DNA of 64,000 nucleotides from Acidobacteriota bacterium (GTDB taxonomy: Bacteria > Acidobacteriota > Thermoanaerobaculia > Gp7-AA8), in the NCBI GenBank assembly GCA_019244185.1, contig JAFATB010000023.1, forward strand, positions 186,001 to 250,000. The letters run 5' to 3'. Positions within the stretch are counted from its first letter, which is position 1, and each line of letters opens with the position of its first letter. Both the position numbers and the translations under genes were made by a program. The notes under the pieces were generated by a model. It saw nothing but the letters and a program-made list of their open reading frames with translations. It was not told the origin of the DNA and searched no databases. Shown one piece after another: positions 50,908 through 57,714 of this stretch.

Positions 50908-51891
50908 ATGCAGGAAACAGTGGCAGCTCGCAATCTGCGGACGGCGGAGCGATTCCTCGTCTCGCCGCCGCTCGCCGCGAAGTACGGCGGCGCGCCGGTC
51001 GCCGTGTGCGATCTCTCGGAGAAAGGCGCGCGTTTCCGCCACGAACAGCCGCTCGAGACCGGCGCGAAGGCGCTGCTGCAGCTCGAGGTCGAAGGACGCG
51101 CGCAGCCGCTGACGATCGAAGGCGTGGTCGTGTGGACGCAGCCCGAGGGCACGCGGTTCGTGTCGGGCGTCCGGATGTACGGCTCTCAGGAGCTCATGAC
51201 TGCCCTCCTCGCGCAACTCCAGACCTCCCGCCGCGCGAAGCGGGTGGAAGAATTGCGTTCCACCGATCGCTTCGCCGTCGCGCCGCCGCTCATCGGCATG
51301 TGGGGCGAGCAGGCGGTGCTCATCGAAGACCTCTCCGCGCGCGGCGCGCGCATCGAGGTCGCGAACGAGCCGCTGCGCGGCGACAGCGGCGAGCTGCGCT
51401 TCCGCGTCCCCGAGTCGTCGCTCAAGCTCGAAGTCGCGGGACAAGTCGCGTGGACGGCGGTGAAAGCCGTCGGCGCCGCGACGAGTTTTCGCGCGGGGCT
51501 GTTCATCAATGAGAAGCCGGAACAACTGCGCCTCGCGATCGGTCGTCTCTGCGACACCGGCCGCGCCGCGCTCGACACGCAGTCGCTGCGCCTCAAGCTC
51601 AAGATCATCCGCGCCCGGGCCCGCAACCTTGCCGCCGCGCAACCCCATGCCGAGTCGTTCGGCATCCCCGCCGAGCAATACCTGCTGATCCAGGGCGTGC
51701 GTGAAGAGCTGCGCCTCAACGCGGAAGAGGCGATGTACTGGTACCGTCGCGCGCGCATGATCATCAATGACCCCGCCACCCGCGCCGCCGCCCCGCCCAT
51801 CGCCAGCCACCCCGACGCGCTCGCGGTGTGGGAGTACCTCGACCGGTCGGTCGATCCGTCGATCGTGGGACGGGCGTTCGAGCTGCCCTGA
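50908..51891 (+). CDS. Tandem PilZ-domain protein
   Basis: The 327-residue protein has two PilZ domains. The first (about residues 10-105) shows RTAERF followed by DLSEKGARF; the second (about 118-220) shows RSTDRF followed by DLSARGARIE. Each is an intact RxxxR plus DxSxxG cyclic-di-GMP-binding signature. The C-terminal 100 residues are helical, without a known domain (LRLKLKIIRARARNLAAAQ). It is probably a c-di-GMP receptor acting on a protein partner. It is divergent from the HAD gene across about 60 nt. The HD-GYP regulator at 32580 is the only c-di-GMP enzyme in the window. Confidence 0.87.
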   Translation: MQETVAARNLRTAERFLVSPPLAAKYGGAPVAVCDLSEKGARFRHEQPLETGAKALLQLEVEGRAQPLTIEGVVVWTQPEGTRFVSGVRMYGSQELMTALLAQLQTSRRAKRVEELRSTDRFAVAPPLIGMWGEQAVLIEDLSARGARIEVANEPLRGDSGELRFRVPESSLKLEVAGQVAWTAVKAVGAATSFRAGLFINEKPEQLRLAIGRLCDTGRAALDTQSLRLKLKIIRARARNLAAAQPHAESFGIPAEQYLLIQGVREELRLNAEEAMYWYRRARMIINDPATRAAAPPIASHPDALAVWEYLDRSVDPSIVGRAFELP

Positions 51892-51910
51892 GCTGAGCGC
51901 ACGCCGCGCG

Positions 51911-51916
51911 TATCAT
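51911..51916 (+). promoter_or_regulatory. Putative -10 box (TATCAT) for hicB
   Basis: TATCAT occupies exactly -12 to -7 relative to ATG 51923, fitting a leaderless transcript. Confidence 0.45.
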
Positions 51917-51922
51917 GACTGC

Positions 51923-52126
51923 ATGAAGCTGAAGATCGTGCTCGAGGCCAGTGACGAAGGCGGTTTCACGGCGTACGTTCCTGCACTGCCGGGCTGCATC
52001 AGCGAGGGCGACGATCGAGACGAGGCGCTGCGCAACATTCGCGAGGCGATCGAGCTCTATCTCGAGCCGGTGGAGGACGACGTCGTCGCGCACGAAGGCT
52101 TGGAGATCGCGGAACTGGTCGTGTGA
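51923..52126 (+). CDS. HicB-like (UPF0150) protein, apparently without HicA
   Basis: The 67-residue protein matches the short HicB fold: LKIVLEASDEGGFTAYVPALPGCISEGDDRDEALRNIREAI is the family pattern, given here in outline (GGFTAYVPALPGC, DEALRNIREAIELYLE). HicB usually neutralises the HicA RNase. The stop overlaps a GTG that opens MSKVPS, as HicA proteins often begin, but the following residues do not resemble HicA and the frame continues into the ABC gene without a stop. Either hicA has decayed here or this is an orphan UPF0150 protein. Confidence 0.8.
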   Translation: MKLKIVLEASDEGGFTAYVPALPGCISEGDDRDEALRNIREAIELYLEPVEDDVVAHEGLEIAELVV

Positions 52127-52254
52127 GCAAGGTTCCGTCGGCCGCCGCCAGTGCAAGCCGAATCAATCGCTTCAACTCTCGCCAAAATCCCGGTCGACGC
52201 CGACGCAGTTCTCTGCTTGTTGTAACGAGCTGCCCTGACGCGTCCCATTCGCGA

Positions 52255-52260
52255 GACAAT
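52255..52260 (+). promoter_or_regulatory. Putative -10 box (GACAAT)
   Basis: GACAAT occupies -12 to -7 relative to ATG 52267, again fitting a leaderless start. The 140 nt between hicB and this box hold no other recognised element apart from possible hicA remnants. Confidence 0.4.
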
Positions 52261-52266
52261 GTCCCC

Positions 52267-53307
52267 ATGGCCGACGTCACCTTCGACAACGTCGCGAAAA
52301 AGTATGGCGAGGTCTCGGTCATCGAGAGCCTCAATTTGCACATCGACGACGGCGAGCTGATGGTGCTCGTCGGGCCGTCGGGGTGCGGGAAGTCGACGGC
52401 GTTGCGGATGATCGCGGGGCTCGAGGACGTGACCGGCGGCACCATTTCGATCGGCGGGCGAGCGGTGAACGCGCTGCCGCCGCGCGACCGCGACATCGCG
52501 ATGGTGTTTCAGAGCTACGCGCTCTATCCGCACATGTCGGTGCGCGAGAATCTCGCCTTCGGACTGAAGATGCGGCGCGTGGCCGCAGCGGAGATCGAGA
52601 AGCGCGTCACGTCTGCGGCCGAGATCCTCGGCATCAGTCACGTGCTCGAGCGCAAGCCGAAGGAGCTCTCGGGCGGACAGCGGCAGCGCGTCGCGGTCGG
52701 GCGCGCGATCGTGCGGCAGCCGGCAGTGTTTCTCTTCGACGAGCCGCTCTCGAATCTCGACGCGAAGCTGCGCGTGCAGACGCGCGGCGAGATCACGCGG
52801 CTGCAGCAATCGCTCGGCACGACGTCGGTCTACGTCACGCACGATCAGGTCGAGGCGATGACGATGGGGCATCGCATCACGGTGATGCGCGACGGCAAGA
52901 TCCAGCAGGTCGGCACGCCGCGCGAGGTGTACGAGCGTCCCGCGAATGCGTTCGTCGCGCAGTTCATCGGCACGCCGCCGATGAATCTCATCCACGCGAC
53001 GGTCGACGGCGGCTCGCTGCGCGCGCCGTCCTTCGCGATTCCCCTCGGCGTGCAACTCGCGAACGGCACGCGCGTCCTCGCGGGCATTCGTCCCGAGGAC
53101 ATCACGCGCGGCGATGCGATCCATGCGACGGTGGATGTGGTCGAACCGGTGGGCCACGAATCGATCGTCTACGCGACGGCGGGGTCGGAGAAGCTCGTGG
53201 CCATCTTCGAGCCGCGCGAGGCGCCGCGCGCGGGCGAGACGATCTCGCTCAGCGTCGCACCGGAGCGCGTGCATCTCTTCGACGAAGCGGGCGTGCGCGT
53301 CAACTGA
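52267..53307 (+). CDS. ABC transporter ATPase for sugar import (MsmK/UgpC-like)
   Basis: The 346-residue ATPase has Walker A GPSGCGKSTALRM, the Q-loop MVFQSYALYPHMSV, signature LSGGQRQRVAVGRA, Walker B VFLFDEPLSNLDAK and a C-terminal TOBE/OB region (about 240-346; GIRPEDITRGDAI). It belongs to the MalK/UgpC/MsmK group that energises CUT1 sugar importers. The permease and binding-protein genes lie immediately downstream but on the opposite strand, with only 6 nt between stops. The ATPase is therefore expressed separately from its transporter and might serve more than one. Confidence 0.94.
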   Translation: MADVTFDNVAKKYGEVSVIESLNLHIDDGELMVLVGPSGCGKSTALRMIAGLEDVTGGTISIGGRAVNALPPRDRDIAMVFQSYALYPHMSVRENLAFGLKMRRVAAAEIEKRVTSAAEILGISHVLERKPKELSGGQRQRVAVGRAIVRQPAVFLFDEPLSNLDAKLRVQTRGEITRLQQSLGTTSVYVTHDQVEAMTMGHRITVMRDGKIQQVGTPREVYERPANAFVAQFIGTPPMNLIHATVDGGSLRAPSFAIPLGVQLANGTRVLAGIRPEDITRGDAIHATVDVVEPVGHESIVYATAGSEKLVAIFEPREAPRAGETISLSVAPERVHLFDEAGVRVN

Positions 53308-53313
53308 TGCGCG

Positions 53314-54135
53314 TCAGCCTTTGACGCTGCCCTGCATGATCCCGGCGATGTAGAAGCGCTGCAGCGCGATGAAGAGCAGCAGCACCGGCAGCACGGTGAC
53401 GACGGAGCCGGCCATCATCAGCTCGACGTCCAGCACGTGCTCGCCGGAGAGGTTCGCGAGCGCGACCGGCAGCGTGTAGTGCGTCTGATCGGAGAGGATG
53501 ATCAGCGGCCACATGAAGTCGTTCCACGTCGACATGAACATGAACGTGGCCAGCGTCGCGAGAATCGGCCGCGCCAGCGGCAGCACGATGGTCCAGTAGA
53601 TCCGCCATTCGCTCGCGCCGTCGAGCCGCGCCGCCTCGAGCAGATCGTCCGGCACGCTGAGCATGAACTGGCGGATGAGGAAGATGCCGAACACCGTCAC
53701 CATCGACGGGATGATCGCGCCCCAGTAGCTGTTCACGAGGCCGAACGTCTTCATCAGCAGAAAGAGCGGCAGCATGCCGACCTGCGGCGGAATCACGAGC
53801 GCGATGAGCAGAAGGCCGAAGATTCGCTGCTTGCCGCCGAAGCGGAGCTTCGCGAACGCGTAGCCGGCCATCGAACCGAAGAGCACCGAAAAGATCGTCA
53901 CGGCGATGGCCACGATCGCGCTGCTGAGAAACGCGCGGCCGATGTTGAGGCGCAGGAACAGCTCGCGGTATTGCGCGAGCGTGCCGTGATGCGGCAGGAA
54001 ATGCGGCGGAAACGTCGTCGCCTCGCCGGACGTCATGAACGACGCGGACAACATCCAGAAGAGCGGGAAGAGCGTGATCAGGCCGCCCGCGATGAGGACG
54101 CCGTGCAGCACGATCGTGTCGACGCGCCGCGTCAT
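53314..54135 (-). CDS. ABC sugar-importer permease, MalG-like
   Basis: The 273-residue protein has six hydrophobic segments and the EAA loop EAARLDGASEWRIYWTIVLP typical of CUT1 permeases. It begins MTRRVDTIVLHGVLIAGGLI and ends FYIAGIMQGSVKG, a MalG-family terminus. It forms the importer with the MalF-like protein encoded just upstream. The start ATG 54135 overlaps that gene's TGA (ATGA). It is the last gene of the LacI-controlled minus-strand operon. Confidence 0.95.
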   Translation of the reverse strand: MTRRVDTIVLHGVLIAGGLITLFPLFWMLSASFMTSGEATTFPPHFLPHHGTLAQYRELFLRLNIGRAFLSSAIVAIAVTIFSVLFGSMAGYAFAKLRFGGKQRIFGLLLIALVIPPQVGMLPLFLLMKTFGLVNSYWGAIIPSMVTVFGIFLIRQFMLSVPDDLLEAARLDGASEWRIYWTIVLPLARPILATLATFMFMSTWNDFMWPLIILSDQTHYTLPVALANLSGEHVLDVELMMAGSVVTVLPVLLLFIALQRFYIAGIMQGSVKG

Positions 54136-55004
54136 CGCTTCTCCTGCATCTTCAGCTGCACCAGCGTGGCCGCGCCGATGACGAGGAACAGCACGAACGC
54201 CACCGCCGCCGCGTAGCCCATCTTCCAGAACTTGAAGCCCTGCTCGTACATCAGCATGACCATGGTCACGGTCTTGTTGAGCGGGCCGCCGCGCGTCATG
54301 ACGTACGGCTCCGCGAAGATCTGCAGCTGCCCGATGGCGACGACGATGCCGACGAAGAGAAACGTCGGCGCGAGCAGCGGCAGCGTGACGTGCCGGAACT
54401 GTTTCCACGCCCCCGCGCCGTCCAGCCTCGCCGCCTCATACAGCTCCTCGGGGATCTGCTGCAGCCCCGCGACGAAGATGATCATCGTGTAGCCGAAGCC
54501 CTTCCACACCGCGAGGATGATGATGGCCAGCATCGCCAGCTTCGGGTTGCCGAGCCAGTCCGGCTGCGGCAGGCCGAGCGTGTCGAGCGCGCGGTTCAGC
54601 ATGCCGAAGCGCGGGTGGTAGATGTACTTGAAGACGATCGACACCGCGACGAGCGTCGTCACCACCGGCGCGAAGTAGACGGTGCGGAAGAGCGCCTTGA
54701 AGCGCGCCGCCTTCGCGTTGATGAGCAGCGCCGCCGCGAGCGAGACCGCGACGGTGAGCGGGCCGCCGACGAGCGCGAAGTACATCGTGTTGACGAACGA
54801 CGTCCAGAAGATGCTGCTGCCGATGAGCTCGCGGTAGTTGTCGAAGCCGACGAGCCGGATGTTGTGCGGATCGCCGATCGTGTAGAGATCGAAGTCGGTG
54901 AGGCTGAGCGCAAAGCCGGCGACGACCGGCGCGAAGAAGAAGACCGTGAGCAGCACCAGCGCGGGCGCGAGAAAGAGCAGCGCGGCGCGGCGTTCCGATT
55001 TCAC
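54132..55004 (-). CDS. ABC sugar-importer permease, MalF-like
   Basis: The 290-residue protein has about six transmembrane segments (LLFLAPALVLLTVFFFAPVV and others) and the EAA motif YEAARLDGAGAWKQFRHVTLP. The order and length match MalF/UgpA-type CUT1 permeases without the extra periplasmic loop of enteric MalF. GTG 55004 overlaps the binding-protein stop (GTGA), and its own stop overlaps the MalG-like start. It is co-translated with its partners. Confidence 0.95.
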   Translation of the reverse strand: MKSERRAALLFLAPALVLLTVFFFAPVVAGFALSLTDFDLYTIGDPHNIRLVGFDNYRELIGSSIFWTSFVNTMYFALVGGPLTVAVSLAAALLINAKAARFKALFRTVYFAPVVTTLVAVSIVFKYIYHPRFGMLNRALDTLGLPQPDWLGNPKLAMLAIIILAVWKGFGYTMIIFVAGLQQIPEELYEAARLDGAGAWKQFRHVTLPLLAPTFLFVGIVVAIGQLQIFAEPYVMTRGGPLNKTVTMVMLMYEQGFKFWKMGYAAAVAFVLFLVIGAATLVQLKMQEKR

Positions 55005-56278
55005 GAGCGACCTCGTTTCCGCGACACGATCCAGCGGCGTTTCTCGAGCAGCAGATCGGCGCGATGGTCGAGCTCCGCGACGGCGGCGGCGACGCTCGTC
55101 GTGCCGCGCGCGGCCGCTTCGCCGCGGTCGTAGATCGCCGTGGCGATCTGTTCCCACTCCGGCACCTGCGGCAGCGGGCGCACCGACTCGAGTTGCGTGC
55201 GGAACGCGGGGAAGCGCGGCTCGGCGACGAGCGCGGGCGCCGTCCACGCGCTGCGGCGCGCGGGGAGATCGCCGGTGACCTCGAAGAAGCGCACCTGCTG
55301 CGCGGGCTCGGAGAGGAACTCGATCAGCTTGCGCGCGGCTTCTTTGTGCAGCGACGCGCGGAAAACGACGAGGCTCGAGCCGCCTGCCATGGAGACGCTC
55401 GGCGTCTGTGCGTCGCGCGCGGGCACCGGTGCGGTGGCCCACTTGTCCTGCATGTCCGCGGGCAGGCGGCGGCGGAACTCGCCGACGTTCCACGGGCCGG
55501 TGATGTACATGGCGAACTCGCCCTGCGCGAATTGCTGGTAGAGGTTCGCGATCTGCGCGTTGCTCACCGACGGCGCGTAGCCGCGATGAAAGAGGTCGAT
55601 GTAGTACGCGAAGGCGTTCGCGAACTGCGGCTGCCGGAACGCGCCGCGCGTGCCGTCGGGCGTCAGCAGCGTCGAGCCGTTCGACATCGCCAAGACGACC
55701 GGCGGCTCCCACTCGTTCGTCGGCATGAGGATCGCGAAGCGGCAGCGCTTCTCCGCCAGAATGCGACGGCTCGCCTCCGCGAACTCCGCCCACGTGCGCG
55801 GGCCGTTCGGATAGCCGACCGCCGCGAGGATGTCGCTGCGGTAGAAAAGTACCCTGGTATCCACGTACCACGGTACGCCGTAGAGCGCGCCGCCGACGAC
55901 GTTCGTGGCCCAGATGCCGGGGAAGTAGTCGCGCGCGTCGAGCGTCTTCGATTGGGCGACGAACGGGTTGAGATCGTCGAGCGCGTTCATCGCGGCGAAT
56001 TCGGGGATCCAGGTGTTGCCCATCTGCGCGACGTCGGGCGACGCGTTGCCAACGTGCGCGGTGAGGAGCTTCTCGTGCGCGGCCGTCCACGGGATCTGCT
56101 GGACGACGACGTCGATCTCGGGATGGCGCTTCTCGAAGTCGGGGATCATCTCCGCGACGACTTCGCCTTCGCGCCCGAGTCCCCAGAATTCGATGCGCTC
56201 GACGCCGGCGCGCCCGCGGTCGCGCGTGCCGCACGACAGCACGAGGAGCGCGATCGCCAGCCAGCGCAGACGCGTCAA
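55001..56278 (-). CDS. Extracellular sugar-binding lipoprotein (ABC importer)
   Basis: The 425-residue protein starts at TTG 56278, overlapping the glucoamylase-like gene's TGA. Its signal ends in a lipobox (LAIALLVLSCGT). The mature protein is a family 1 solute-binding protein: IEFWGLGREGEVVAEMIPDF, LTAHVGNASPDVAQMGNTW and FAQGEFAMYITGPWNVGEF are typical. It captures an oligosaccharide for the MalFG-like permeases. The ligand is unknown; the GH1 and glucoamylase-family neighbours suggest glucose oligomers. Confidence 0.93.
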   Translation of the reverse strand: MTRLRWLAIALLVLSCGTRDRGRAGVERIEFWGLGREGEVVAEMIPDFEKRHPEIDVVVQQIPWTAAHEKLLTAHVGNASPDVAQMGNTWIPEFAAMNALDDLNPFVAQSKTLDARDYFPGIWATNVVGGALYGVPWYVDTRVLFYRSDILAAVGYPNGPRTWAEFAEASRRILAEKRCRFAILMPTNEWEPPVVLAMSNGSTLLTPDGTRGAFRQPQFANAFAYYIDLFHRGYAPSVSNAQIANLYQQFAQGEFAMYITGPWNVGEFRRRLPADMQDKWATAPVPARDAQTPSVSMAGGSSLVVFRASLHKEAARKLIEFLSEPAQQVRFFEVTGDLPARRSAWTAPALVAEPRFPAFRTQLESVRPLPQVPEWEQIATAIYDRGEAAARGTTSVAAAVAELDHRADLLLEKRRWIVSRKRGRS

Positions 56279-57708
56279 TGACCCTCCAGCCAGCCGCCGG
56301 TGAAGCCCGCGCGCTGCAGGCCGCGCACGATGTGCGGACTCTTGCGCATCATCCGCCACACGAGACCGCTGCGGTGGTTTTCGATCATGGTGATGATCGG
56401 TCCCTGGTCGATGCCGAGGTAGTCGTCGTCGAACCAGCCGATGCCGGGGACGACGGCGCCCTGAGGCGTTTTCATGTCGACGTTCAGCGTCTCGTTGAAC
56501 GCGTCGATGTAGCCGTAGCGGCGATAGACGTGCGCGCCGAGGCGGCGGTTCATCTCCTCGATCGCGGGGATGGCGATCTCCGGCGCGAACGCGACGGACG
56601 ACACGGCGGCCGTCGGCGCGATGGTGCCGTCGTCGTTGATCTCGCCCGCGGCGGCGCCGCGCGCGGTGTAAGTCTTGAACTGCCGCTCGCGGCCGTCGAT
56701 GGTCACGCTGCCGTCGAGCGGACCGTCGCACGCAGTGAGTCCCCAGAGGTTCCCGCCGTAGCCGCGGAAGCCCGCCGGATTCGCGGTCGCGTACGCGCGC
56801 TGCGCGTACGTCGCGCGGCGCGAGTTCTCGAAGTAGTCGATCCCTTTCTCGCGCATGTACGCGTCCTGGATCCCGCGGAAGTCGATCCAGACGTGCGAGT
56901 ACTGATGGCCGAAGAGCGGCGGGAAGTTGACGTGCGATTGCCCGTAGAACTCGGCCCAGCGATAGGTCTTCTGATAGGCGGTCCACCCCGCGGGATCGAC
57001 GGGATGCGTCGGCGATCCGAGGGCGAGGATGTAGAGGAGCATGGCCTCGTTGTAGCCGGTGTAGTCCCAGTCGTGGAGGCCGTGCTCGGGCGTCCAGCCC
57101 ATGCTGATGAGCGGCGGGCGTTCGTGGAAGAACGTCCACTCCGCGTTGCGATACAGCGTCTCCGCGAGCGCGCGGATCTCACGCTCCTTCGGCGTATCGC
57201 GATCGAAGTACTGCTCGCAGAACAGCGCGCCGGCGAGCATGAGCGTCGTATCGATGGTCGACAGTTCGACGTCCTTGAAGCGCGCGCCGGTGTCCATGTC
57301 GAGGAAGTGGTAGTAGAAGCCTTTGTACGACGTCATGCCTTGCGGCGCGTCACCGGACTTCGCGTCGCGGAAGAAGCGGAGCGTCGTGAGCACGCGGTCG
57401 GCCGCGGCGTCGCGCGTCACCCAGCCGCGTTCCGCGCCGATGCCGTACGCGGTGAGGCCGAAGCCGACGGCGGCGATGCTGGAGAACGACTTCGTCGGCC
57501 AGCGGTCGGGCACGAGTCCGTTCTGCGGATTCGCGTTGTCCCAGAACCACCGGAAGGTGTCGTGCTCGATGCGGTCGAGCAGCGCGTCGGCATTCGCGGT
57601 TGGTAGCGGCGGCGGCGCGGCAGCGGACGGCGGCGGGGTCGTGCCGCACGACGACGCGAAAAAAAGGAGAGCGGCGAGTGCCGCTCTCCCGATGGAACGA
57701 ACAGTCAT
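56275..57708 (-). CDS. Glucoamylase-family lipoprotein (putative glycoside hydrolase)
   Basis: The 477-residue protein starts at ATG 57708 and has a lipobox (AALLFFASSCGT). The body is an (alpha/alpha)6-type glucoamylase-family domain (PF10091-like): DTFRWFWDNANPQNGLVPDR, FGLTAYGIGAERGW, LSTIDTTLMLAGAL, and EMNRRLGAHVYRRYGYIDAFN. Characterised relatives act on beta-glucans or related oligosaccharides. It lies 6 nt after the TonB-receptor gene. Codons 7-17 encode a perfect terminator-like hairpin, so expression relative to the receptor may be attenuated. Its stop overlaps the TTG of the binding-protein gene. Confidence 0.9.
   Translation of the reverse strand: MTVRSIGRAALAALLFFASSCGTTPPPSAAAPPPLPTANADALLDRIEHDTFRWFWDNANPQNGLVPDRWPTKSFSSIAAVGFGLTAYGIGAERGWVTRDAAADRVLTTLRFFRDAKSGDAPQGMTSYKGFYYHFLDMDTGARFKDVELSTIDTTLMLAGALFCEQYFDRDTPKEREIRALAETLYRNAEWTFFHERPPLISMGWTPEHGLHDWDYTGYNEAMLLYILALGSPTHPVDPAGWTAYQKTYRWAEFYGQSHVNFPPLFGHQYSHVWIDFRGIQDAYMREKGIDYFENSRRATYAQRAYATANPAGFRGYGGNLWGLTACDGPLDGSVTIDGRERQFKTYTARGAAAGEINDDGTIAPTAAVSSVAFAPEIAIPAIEEMNRRLGAHVYRRYGYIDAFNETLNVDMKTPQGAVVPGIGWFDDDYLGIDQGPIITMIENHRSGLVWRMMRKSPHIVRGLQRAGFTGGWLEGH
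57659..57689 (-). terminator. Terminator-like hairpin inside the glucoamylase-family gene
   Basis: On the minus strand a perfect 10-bp stem GGAGAGCGGC/GCCGCTCTCC with a 4-nt loop is followed by seven T residues, a textbook intrinsic terminator. It sits just after the TonB-receptor stop but within codons 7-17 of the next gene. Translation of that gene could prevent it from forming. Confidence 0.75.
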
Positions 57709-57714
57709 GCGACG

